Shown here: piece by piece, positions 21,582 through 29,940 of the stretch
Layout of the letters: every line of letters starts with the position of its first letter
How positions within the stretch are numbered: position 1 is the stretch's first letter
Notes under the pieces: generated by a model
Seen by the model: only the letters and a program-made list of their open reading frames with translations
What the model was told of the DNA's origin: nothing
Database searches by the model: none
DNA from: Fragilaria crotonensis
Lineage: Eukaryota; Bacillariophyta; Fragilariophyceae; Fragilariales; Fragilariaceae
Direction of reading: 5' to 3'
NCBI GenBank assembly: GCA_022925895.1
Contig: JAKSYS010000726.1
Location: 1 to 29,940 of the forward strand
Length of the DNA stretch: 29,940 nucleotides
Made by a program: the position numbers and the translations under genes

Positions 21582-21839
21582 GGGATGGCGGGTGGGGTAG
21601 CGAAAAAATGGTTAGGCAGATGTAACATCACCATTGCCATCGATTCGATCACTCATGAGAAAAGTGAGTGATCGATTCTCCATCCAGGTATTAGTAATTT
21701 CCCGCCAGTAGTATGGTACTACTGGCTGTCCTTGGTCCATCATACTCCGACTACGTAGCAACTAAGGCTGTAGGCTATGGTGTAGTGTACTATGTGCGCT
21801 AGTACGCCTACTGCAGTTTGGCCTACGTCTTATCTGTAA
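21582..21839 (-). repeat. candidate A2 segment (258 bp) with internal hairpin
   Basis: Single-copy within the window, between the two identical B repeats. It holds an 11-bp perfect stem (TCGATCACTCA at 21645-21655, complement at 21665-21675) with a 9-nt loop. In the split-direct-repeat model its identical partner A1 begins the element at the 5' end, outside this window. Confidence 0.65.
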
Positions 21840-22082
21840 GAATCCACTGGATTCCCAGATGTCGCCTCGGCTTTTCACAGCTTCCGGCGATACGGCTAGT
21901 GTGCGTTGTGAATGTCGTAGTAACTGCGATTACTGATTTGCACGCTACTTGTCTGTAGGTTGACTCTAGTATGGCTAGGTCTCTACAGGCGTTGTAGTGG
22001 GCTAAAAACGCAGTGGTTATGACGTTAGTGTAATCCTAGGAGTCAAACGGCTCCTGGATGGCTTTCACTAGCACATGCCTGT
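21840..22082 (-). repeat. B1 split direct repeat (243 bp)
   Basis: Identical to 21339-21581. It follows the recombinase ORF and a 3' UTR of about 525 bp (22083-22607). That UTR has a purine tract near 22174-22193 and no other gene on its sense strand. Confidence 0.9.
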
Positions 22083-22607
22083 CCCGTGTCGTCTGCTGAC
22101 GCTGTCACCTCGCAGAGGTGGCAGTGGTGGGTGCCGTATCGATCGGATGCAGACGTTAAAGCCGGTGCACTCGAAAAAAAGAAAAAGAAAAAAACATTTA
22201 ATGGAATGTGTTTTTGGGGTGGCTGCGTAGGTGTCACTATGACTTTTCTCGTACATTAGACTGATGCAGTGTGGGCATATGTCATAGTGTCGATACTGCG
22301 TTGCGAGCAAAATTTTAAATTCGCTTACTTCGTTGCGCTTGCGTTTGTGAGTAATGGGCTTACGCGTTACTACGCTGAGTACCGTGAGGTAGCATGTACG
22401 AATATGTGGTACCTTGAAGAGAGGTTCGGTGTTGCGAGCGTAGCGAGGCGAGCCTTTTTGGTGTCGTTTGGTTTTAGTTGTTGCATTGGGATTGTTGCCA
22501 TACTTGACTACTTTAGTGTTGGTAGTATTGCGTTTTAGTATGGATTGTTGCGTTTGCATTTATATGATACCTCGGGGTTATTGGTTGGGAGAAGGGTGCT
22601 ATTTTTA

Positions 22608-23744
22608 TTATAGGAAGTTTGGGATGCAGCTAGCATCGTTGAGGGCTTCGTTATGTCGGCGAGATGTGACTGCGAGATTACGAAGGTAAGTCATGAATGC
22701 GTTTGACTTCCATCGCAGTAAATGTTTTATTTCCATTTCATGGAAGCCCATTGCATATAGTGTGGTACATGCGCCAACGCGCAATGAATGACTTGACCAC
22801 ATTTGCAGTTCTGCTCGGTTGGCGATGGGGTCAAGGTTGAAAAGTTTGGATGCGGCGTTGCGTATACCAGTTTCGACGTCTGCAGACGTTATGTTGTAGA
22901 TACTGCCATTACCGTGGCGATATATACTCAATGGCAGGGTTGGGTGTTTATTGGTGAGTTCTGCATGGCGCTTCAGGATTTGCATGAAGTTGGTTACGAA
23001 GCAGATTGCAGGATTTTTAGTGTTGCGGACAAAAAGTTTTTTCTCTCCATTCTCACCGTTTTTTTGCTCTTCAAATCGCAGGCGGATACATCCGACGTCG
23101 TTTGGGTTTTTCAAAGCGTCGTGTATGGTCAGTAGTTGGTTGGATGCTGTTGTACATTGGACGTCGCGCAGGGTGAATGCGTACGCGTTCCCGAACCGGT
23201 TGAGGTGGTGCGAATGGATTGGTTGGTTTGTTGAGTTTGTTTGCATCCATTCGATGCCTCTGCATCCGGCGTATAGATTGCACAGGGTCCAGTTTGCGAG
23301 GGCAGCTTCGATACAACAATCATCCGCTTGGGTTGCTGCGGATTGTGCGATATACTTGTGCATTTCGAGGGTAAATGGCTCGCGTCTGTTAGGGACTGAC
23401 TCCCATCGTTTTTGTTCGTCGAGGACTTTTGCTATGGCAGGTGCCAATCTCGTATCAGCTGTTGATCGAAATCTGGGGTCAACGTCTCGGTATCGTCCGA
23501 GAAATTTTGCAACGTCGAGTAAGTAACTTGCGATTGTGCTTGCTTTTAGCGACTTACAATGGAGCGATGAGCCTGTTGCGAGGTGTGTAGCGTACAAAGC
23601 GAGTTGGTAGTTGGCGCGCTCTTGTGGTTGATTCGCAAGGGTCCAGTCGTCATCTAAGTTCAAAGTGTGACAAAAGATGAAGTAATGGATGCGGCGACTT
23701 CGAATTGTCCGAGCTGTCTTGGCAGAGTTGTGGTTACGTTCCAT
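22608..23744 (-). CDS. retroelement tyrosine recombinase (YR) domain
   Basis: 378 codons open without a break. The catalytic set of tyrosine recombinases is visible. Arg I is in LYAGCRGIEW. The H-x-x-R box is SHSLRVGA. HLLRW supplies the His/Trp position. The nucleophilic Tyr is in AFMTYLRN near the C-terminus. In DIRS-group elements this enzyme inserts a circular DNA intermediate, so no target-site duplication is expected. The frame overlaps the end of the RNase H frame by 85 bp. The two are probably one polyprotein separated by a frame break near 23700, so the ATG at 23744 may not be a real start. Confidence 0.85.
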   Translation of the reverse strand: MERNHNSAKTARTIRSRRIHYFIFCHTLNLDDDWTLANQPQERANYQLALYATHLATGSSLHCKSLKASTIASYLLDVAKFLGRYRDVDPRFRSTADTRLAPAIAKVLDEQKRWESVPNRREPFTLEMHKYIAQSAATQADDCCIEAALANWTLCNLYAGCRGIEWMQTNSTNQPIHSHHLNRFGNAYAFTLRDVQCTTASNQLLTIHDALKNPNDVGCIRLRFEEQKNGENGEKKLFVRNTKNPAICFVTNFMQILKRHAELTNKHPTLPLSIYRHGNGSIYNITSADVETGIRNAASKLFNLDPIANRAELQMWSSHSLRVGACTTLYAMGFHEMEIKHLLRWKSNAFMTYLRNLAVTSRRHNEALNDASCIPNFL

Positions 23745-24400
23745 TGCTCGCTGAACAGCCTGGACTCCAGGTTGGATAAAAGTTCTGGATGAGGGCGGAA
23801 ATAGCGATAGGATGCGAGTTTCGGCGCCTTCGCGAATATCTGTTGGTGGCGCCAGGCCAAAGACGGTATGTGAGTTGGTGGGCGTGAAATAAAATCTGCC
23901 AGGGAATTGTTTTCCCCTTTGATGTGGTTACAAGCGACTGCGATTGAGGTGCGTTCTAAGAGGGCTGCGTACAAATGGACCAGTTGTTGGCCTTTTTCCG
24001 AACGCGATGAGACTTTGTGGGCCCAATTTTGAGAAGGGCTGTTGTCTGTGCGGATAAGCAGTTTTGCTAACGCTGGGATTCCGCAAGGGAATTTTTTTGC
24101 GAGTGAAGGTTGGAGTTGGTTTTCTTCCAGGATGGTAACGACTGCTGCGAGTTGGAGGATGACGATTGTAAACTCCATGACATTGATATGGAGGGTTTTT
24201 GCTGCGATGGCTTGTTTGGTTGTTGTGGACCAGTGCACTTCGAACCAAAATTCAAGTTCGTCACAAAATGCTCCGCCGGCCGTCAGACATGCGTCTCCGA
24301 AACTCGTGAATTGAGGGTCTCTCGGTATGACATGTCCAATTTGCATTTCCCATTTGTAGGTTGGGTTCGCAATGAGACTATGGATATGAGTGAGTTCGCA
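23660..24400 (-). CDS. retroelement RNase H domain (part of Pol)
   Basis: An RNase H-like frame continues the RT. The first catalytic Asp is in TSFGDACLTAGGAF, a Glu-bearing helix follows (TLHINVMEFTIVILQL), then IRTDNSPSQNWAHK and a final KGENNSLADFISR. This arrangement is typical of DIRS-group RNase H. It meets the RT frame at about 24400-24440 through a frame break near ATCTCTTGC/GGTCGC. It was probably translated as one RT-RH-YR product when intact. Confidence 0.8.
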   Translation of the reverse strand, partial: CELTHIHSLIANPTYKWEMQIGHVIPRDPQFTSFGDACLTAGGAFCDELEFWFEVHWSTTTKQAIAAKTLHINVMEFTIVILQLAAVVTILEENQLQPSLAKKFPCGIPALAKLLIRTDNSPSQNWAHKVSSRSEKGQQLVHLYAALLERTSIAVACNHIKGENNSLADFISRPPTHIPSLAWRHQQIFAKAPKLASYRYFRPHPELLSNLESRLFSEQWNVTTTLPRQLGQFEVAASITSSFVTL

Positions 24401-26416
24401 TAGTACGGATTGCGTGAGTGGGATTTTGACTTTGCGACCAGAGTAGAGCTGCCATATCTCTTGCGATCATGGCGTCGATACGATGGTGCAAGTGTTTGGG
24501 CAGTTCAGATTTGTATTTTTGGTTTTCCTTGACGACTGATATAGCCTCGGACTTGATGGAATCGGGTTTGATGGCTCGTCTCAGGGCGTTTTGGAATCCG
24601 AAGAAAAGGGTTCGACCTTGGCGGTCTCGCTCGCGATGCGTCTGCGAGGGTTCCATGTAAAGTTGCTGCTTCAATAATGGTGCATGTGTCTTTGGTTATC
24701 CATGATGCGAGCATTTCTGTGAGTGAGTTTCTGTCCTCTGGTAATGTGTATGTGAGTGTTCTCGTGTTGAACTCCCATCCAACGACCCGGCGTGTGTGAC
24801 CATATGCTGATCCAAATTTTTCCCAAGAAATTGGGTCGGAAATCTGCCGTCAGGGTACCCCAGGATTTCATACAGGCTAATGATGCTTGCTGCTGCTGCT
24901 CTGGGCATGAGTTCCGATATATCTCCATACATGTTATCATCGACGTGATGATTATATCGGGGTGCTTGCCTGTTTCCGTATTTGTCGAAAACTCCTCGAT
25001 TTTTTGAGTCGGGTATTGCGATTGCGAAAGTTGTTCTTTCTGCTTCTGTCGCTGGTTGCGCAAATGAAATTGGTGGCATGTATTTGGCTGCGCGGTTGAC
25101 AATGTCGGGGTCGTGCACAGTTTTTGTGCAAGTTGTTGTCGGGCGCGTGCGATTGGTTCCCAGTTGGATGGGCTTGTGTTGTCGCCAAACGTTAATCCTG
25201 TGTGCATGATGAGTGTGTCATGCGAGATTGCACTGTGCATTGCGACTAAATTCGGGTTGTATTTGATCCGAGGGAATGCGCATTGAACATCGTCGTCGCC
25301 TGTGTGTCGATCGTTCTTTGGGTATGAGATCGCTAGGTTCCAGTGCCAAATGCAGAATTGTTGGAACGAATCGGCGAAATGAAGCGGTGGTTCGTTTACT
25401 TTGCTGGTCCAGTCGTTTATTGAGTGTGCCTGCCCAAGGCCTGAAACTGCTATCCGATACTGGTCGTGGCTTTCGTCTGTGGTGCAGTATGTCGACGAGG
25501 CCTTGCGGTGTCAGGTGGGTATTGAGCGTGAAATGGACGAGCGCCGGGTCCATAATTAAGGTAAGGCCTCGTTTGCTTTGCTTCACGATGGTGCTTCTGA
25601 ATGCGTCTGGGTTTTCCTTGCTGACTTGTGGTTCCCATAATTCAGATATGCATTGAAGTTTTCATTTGTCGCTTCCGCGTTGCAGTATGCTGGCGCCCCT
25701 GTTGTTAGGATCCTGTCAACGTCATCGTACACATCTTTCGTGAGTACTGGTTTGAGTTTCGCGAGTACTTCTGGGGTGTTGATGTGTTGGTGCACGTGGT
25801 CCGCCAATGAAACGAACGACTGTTGCTATGTCTCCATTAAAATGGAGGGCACATGCTGATGTCATCGCTTTCCAGTCGTCTCTTATTGTTGCCGTCTCCT
25901 CCCAGCCTTGTTGGTAACCTTGCAGGCTTCGAAAATCCAGTGGGACATACTTTTTCGAAGTTGCTGAAGTTGTCGTACCCGATACGATGCTTTTCGAGGG
26001 CTTTGGTTGCCCGACATGACAAGAAGCCGCTTTTCAGGAGCGGCAATAAAATGTGACACAATGATTTGGCAGAGTAAAACGATTGTTGTAATGAGTCCTT
26101 ACCGAATGGTTGGTCGAGTTGAACTTGGACACTTGTTGGCAAATTGTCGCAACGAAATGCTCGAGCCGTTGCGTTGTAAGTTTGCCTGGTGCGAGCCATG
26201 TTGCCTGCTGTTTTTGCTTGAGGATGCTTTCATTGCTGGTATTGCCTTTGGACTCGCTTTGTTCGTTCCATTATTGCTTGGAACTTTCGTACATTCTGAC
26301 ATCACAGGCGGTAAGTCTGAGTTTTCGTTGTGTGATTTTGTGATGACTTGTTTTCTGTGCCGTGCGGTACTGCTCTTTGTCTTGTTCTTGTCTTGTCGGC
26401 TGTGGGTTTTTGTCAC
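24400..26416 (-). pseudogene. retroelement reverse transcriptase (Pol N-terminal part), several frame breaks
   Basis: Successive minus-strand frames add up to a DIRS-group RT. Landmarks in order are VVRFIGG (about 25820), YLNYGNHKS, GLTLIMDPALVHF, KPRPVSDSSFRPWAG (about 25460), INDWTSKVNEPP, CAFPRIKYNPNLVAMHS, GLTFGDNTSPSNWEP, the catalytic RYNHHVDDNMYGD (about 24935), ILGYPDGRF and ATLHGTLADASR (about 24650). At least seven one-base frame changes are needed, near 25890, 25815, 25625, 25425, 25125, 24835 and 24620. The product cannot be made as written unless these are sequencing errors. The N-terminus (26199 or 26416) is uncertain. Confidence 0.8.
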
Positions 26417-26589
26417 TTTGTGCTATCTTGTGATAATACTTTGGCTTGGTGGACATTGCTGTGAGTGGCATTCGGATGTGTGTAGTGACCGGCGTTGCTA
26501 ATTGGAAACTAGGCAGCAGGAGTGGTTCTACAGTGCGATAAATGAATTGACTTCGTGAGTGATTTTGAATGGATTTTATTTATGGCACT

Positions 26590-29093
26590 TTATGCGGTTG
26601 AGTTTGTTGTGGACGATTGGTTTGACGAGGAGTTACCTGCTGGTGTTGCCCATGCTGCGGCTTCGGGCGTCCATTCAACTGCTGCTTGGGATTGAACCCA
26701 CGTAACCATCTTTGCTTTGATGTCGTTGCTGACTGAATTGTTGAGATTGTTCGGGAAATGGAAGAAGTTGCACGTTGGGTACGTGCATGTTTTACCTTCG
26801 TATGCGCTGCGACAGCACATTAAAGTGAACTTGTTTGGTCTCGATGGATGAGGGAATATTGGCCCAGGATGGAGTAGCTTTGCAGAGGAATCGGTGGCCA
26901 GCTGTTTAAGGATTGTTTTCCCTTGCGCTGCGGTTGGCTGTGCAATGTTGTCCAGCAAGTTGCTAGCGTTTGGGGTGTTTCCTGTTGTGGGGTTGCGGGG
27001 GATACGATTGGTGTTGGTAGGCGTGGTTCCGGTAGTTCTCGTTCGGTTCGTTGATTCGCCTGCTGCTTCTCCTTGGGCTTGGCGTTTCTTTGCTGCTTCT
27101 GGTGGTTGAAATTGCTTGAAAACAAAAGATGCTTCTTTGTATGGTCCTGCCGTCATCGTCAAGATTGTGCTTTGGAGATTTTGGCGGAGTTGGGTTCCTT
27201 GCATTTGTGGGTGCTTGAAGATTTCTGGCGAAATTGTTCCCGTTGATACGGCGTTTCGGTATCCTTGGCGGCGAGCGACTGCGACGAAACCTGCAATTGT
27301 TGATGTGATTTCTTGGAACACATTAAACATGAGCTCTTTTGCGTTGCGGTGAAGTTCGAACCAGCGACGTCCTTCGGTTGTTCGCATGACTTTATCAAAC
27401 TCAACAATTTCGGTCCATACCGTTGGTGGATGGGCTGCGTCCATGACGATGATGGTATTCATGAGGCAATAGAAGTTGCCGATACTTGTGTTGATGTCGT
27501 TGATGCCTCCCATCTTGCCGAAGTGGTACAGTTCGGTTGACTTGGCGTTAGTTCGGGAGCTTGCTTCTTCGACTTGCTCTTGTTGGATGACTTTGATGGC
27601 TCCTTCCATTCGCGTCTTGTATTCTGCAGTCCATGTTCTTGCTGGTGCGAGATGATGAAATGCGAAATGTGTTTTGATACCTTCGGGATGGAGAACTGTG
27701 TGCTGATGCGCCCATGTTGCTGTCCTGATTGCGGCTGTGAGTGGTTGGTCGAACAGTTCTGCTTTCAAGTCGCTTGCTGAAGCGAAGCGGTTGTCTTTGA
27801 AGTTCATTTCGGATGCGACTGCTTCAATTGCTGTTTGGAGAAGTTTGGTTGCCTTGCTGTTTTTATTTGCCTTCAGAACTTGAATGAAGACGCTGTCGAG
27901 GGCGGCTTTTTGAACGTTTTCGTTGTTGTTCCATCATCGTTTGTTGTTTCGATAATACTCGCGAAGAGGATCTCGAGAAAGCTTGATTTTCCTTTGCTTC
28001 GCTCGTGCTCACGTTCTGTGCTCGTCATTGCTTTGGACGAATTATCGGTGATTGCCGATGTGAGGTTGAGCAGGATTGCTTCGACATTATCGGTTGGAGT
28101 GATGTGTGTTGCACTTGCGTTGATTCGTTCTGGTGCTTTTGGCGGGGTTGTGAATGCAATTCGACGAGTGAGTTTGCTTCCGTACGTGACGTATGCGTTT
28201 TCTTTGGTTGCGAGGACGGCGCTTGTGACTTTGCGATACAATGGGTCGTTTGAGTCAAGAAGTTGACTACGACTGTAAAGCGGCTGACGAGGTTGGTTTC
28301 CGTGTGAAGGGAGTTGCGTCGAGTTGGGTGTACGTGAAGAGTGTATCTCGTGCTTGGATGGAGTAGTTTTTGAGGTTCACTACTCCGTACCTCATAGATT
28401 CATACCAAAGATGGAATTCGTCGAGGTTTGGCGAGCCTGGGAGGTTTCGGATTGTATCGGTGGTTGTAACATCGATGATGTTAGCTGTTGGAATGCTGTA
28501 TCCTCCTGTGAGTGGGAAGATTTTGGGGATCAGGGTGATGCATGGAGTGTCAGTTGGGTCACTGATTTCGATGCCAAGGCGGTCTGGTCCTGGAGGATCT
28601 GCGACGGTTCCTTCCTCGGGATCGGGACCTTCTTCGTTCAATGGGTCGGATGCAGAGATTGCCATGCTGAGGAGGGTTGGAAGGCTCGTCATAGGTGCGA
28701 TGGTGATACACTGGCCTTTGACGTCTCGCATGCGGATGGTGACAGGGCAGATTACATCCATGGCGTCGCCAAGAGAGCCGGCGAAGACGGCTTCGGTTCC
28801 TTTTGCGGTTGGGAAAGGACAGGAGAGAATAGCTAGCGTAGCTGGTCCGTTTGGGACGTCCATGAGGAAGGCCATTTGGTTGACTAGTCCGCTGTCGCAG
28901 AGGTTAGCGAGACGGGTATCCGCTGGGAAGTCTTTGGAAAGAGTTGTTGCAACGCGGAGAGCCTTGGATGGATCGGGTTCGTAAGCATGAGCGAAACTGT
29001 TGAGCTTCGCATCGCTGGCGGCTTGGTGAGCTAGATCACGGAGGGTGGGTCTGCGGCTGCAGGGTTAGGAACGTTGGTTTCGACTGTCAACAT
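26590..29093 (-). pseudogene. retroelement Gag-like ORF with CCCH zinc finger, broken frame
   Basis: ATG 29093 (MLTVETNVPNPAAA) begins a frame interrupted near 29045. It continues at about 29035-28267 and 28266-27873, then at 27900-26590; the last open frame is 405 codons from 27807. The shift near 27907-27911 falls in a T5 run on the plus strand. Near the C-terminus, CRSAYEGKTCTYPTCNFFH has C-x8-C-x4-C-x3-H spacing, a CCCH-type finger rather than the retroviral CCHC knuckle. The tail is Gln/Ser/Thr-rich. The position upstream of RT and the nucleic-acid-binding finger suggest the particle protein. Sequence similarity to known Gag could not be judged. Confidence 0.65.
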
Positions 29094-29940
29094 GGTTGAA
29101 AGAGGTTTGTTGCACTTTGGAGTTTAGACGGGAGGTTGTTGAGATTGCTTTTTTGTGTGCATAAATTCACTTTATACATGGGTGTGTGAATGGCTTTGCT
29201 TTCTAGTATTACTTTGGTGTATAAAGCAGGGTAGAATGTTTGCTGTATCGTTGGGACTGGATTCGAAGTGGGTTTGGGGTTGTTTGGAAATGGGGCAGGT
29301 ATTATAGGTGTGCATGTATATTTAGTCACACAGACGATAAATCTCTTGATTTTGAATGTTTTGTTTTGCGGTCATTGTGGTCTTAGTTTTCCATTGTATT
29401 TCGGGTACTACTTCGTTTGTGTTTGTAGGTGTAGGTACGCTATTTAAGTAGTGTACTTAAGTTGTATATGGTAGTACGTTGTACTATTTTTGTTGGGTAG
29501 GATATATTGGTCTCCTGTATGTATAAATTACACGTTGGCTATTTAGTGTTCTTGGATGTCTGCGTGTTTGGATTGCTCGTATTTAGTACAGTTGGTGTGT
29601 GTTTGAAATGTCTTTTACAGATAGAGATCTTTTTGAGTACATGACTCGGTTTGTTCGAGTTTTATGATTGGTGCCATCATTGTGAATTCAATGATGTTTA
29701 TTTGTTGTTGCACTACTACTCGGACTAATGTATTCGTTTACAAAAGTTGTAGATTGGGTTGTTTGGTTGATAGCTTGATCGCTAGTTTTGTTAGCATCGC
29801 TTGATGCGTTTGTAATGTGTGATTTTATCGTGATGATTTTTGGCGGCGGCGCCGATTGCAGGATCGCAGGATCGCGTTTGTTGCTGTAATAGTTGTACAA
29901 TTGTTGTATTGACACATACATTGCTATAATGTAGTGTCGT
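29094..29940 (-). other. probable 5' leader of the retroelement
   Basis: About 850 bp upstream of the Gag-like start with no convincing ORF; minus-strand frames at 29087-29329 and 29688-29921 are low-complexity. It keeps the same A/C-rich sense-strand bias as the ORFs. No match to the A2 segment was found, so the leader continues past the window edge. Confidence 0.55.

Larger units (their letters stand above)
21339..29940 (-). mobile_element. DIRS-order tyrosine-recombinase retrotransposon, PAT/Ngaro-like (right end outside window)
   Basis: In minus-strand order there is a leader, a Gag-like ORF (29093-26590), RT (about 26416/26199-24400), RNase H (about 24400-23660), a tyrosine recombinase (23744-22608), a 3' UTR of about 525 bp, then B1 (22082-21840), A2 (21839-21582) and B2 (21581-21339). 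Tyrosine recombinase in place of a DDE integrase, with B1-A2-B2 downstream of the ORFs, is the split-direct-repeat layout of PAT/Ngaro-type elements. No LTRs were found. The sense strand is A/C-rich, unlike the neighbouring host DNA. Reading frames are broken at about ten places. The 5' A1 repeat was not found and should lie beyond 29940. Confidence 0.85.

Noticed and set aside
21339-22082. LTR pair or solo LTR
   Set aside because: The identical copies are only 501 bp apart and lie on the same side of the ORFs; a tyrosine recombinase rather than a DDE integrase is present, which fits split direct repeats better.
22269-28984. Plus-strand open frames inside the retroelement (for example 22803-23135, 26007-26501, 28370-28984)
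   Set aside because: They lie opposite the better-supported Gag, RT, RNase H and YR frames, or the 3' UTR, and show no domain.

Overview
The window looks like nuclear DNA of a photosynthetic stramenopile, most likely a diatom; I cannot name the species. The evidence is an aureochrome (bZIP plus LOV photoreceptor, a family restricted to photosynthetic stramenopiles), two proteins whose signal peptides end in the Ala-Phe junction typical of plastid import in diatoms, short GT-AG introns (60-105 nt), and a diatom-type tyrosine-recombinase retrotransposon. Genes are short, few-intron and on both strands. There are no operons, tRNAs, rRNAs or CRISPR.

Layout. 1-3500: gene-poor repeat DNA. A 42-bp near-perfect inverted repeat (1657-1698 and 3442-3483) encloses an array of about ten perfect or near-perfect hairpin units (2571-3115), itself bracketed by 40-bp direct repeats. 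3931-9746: a compact gene block with a Ser/Arg-rich protein carrying RRxS motifs (+), a METTL21-type methyltransferase (-), a plastid-targeted SH3-like protein (-), a mitochondrial FAM210/DUF1279 protein (+) and a nuclear-looking coiled-coil protein with a C-terminal Cys/His cluster (-). 9747-12016: spacer with GTAC-rich tracts, small minisatellites and a 560-bp (ATC)n microsatellite. 12074-14408: an EF-hand-like gene (+) and the aureochrome (-). 14663-17042: a doubtful small gene, a 293-bp TA-flanked MITE, and a plastid ClpS-like adaptor (-) with altered substrate-contact residues. 17735-19112: a SAM-dependent methyltransferase-like gene (+). 19113-21338: repeat-rich spacer.

21339 to the right edge is one large minus-strand retrotransposon with Gag (CCCH finger), reverse transcriptase, RNase H and a tyrosine recombinase. 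Downstream of the recombinase lies B1-A2-B2 (243-258-243 bp, the two B copies identical), the 3' half of the split direct repeats of PAT/Ngaro-type DIRS elements. The matching A1 is predicted just beyond 29940.

Three host genes and the retroelement reading frames contain one-base frame breaks, several of them in A5/T5 or G3 runs. Either the assembly has uncorrected homopolymer errors or these loci are decaying. This matters when reading any interrupted CDS below.
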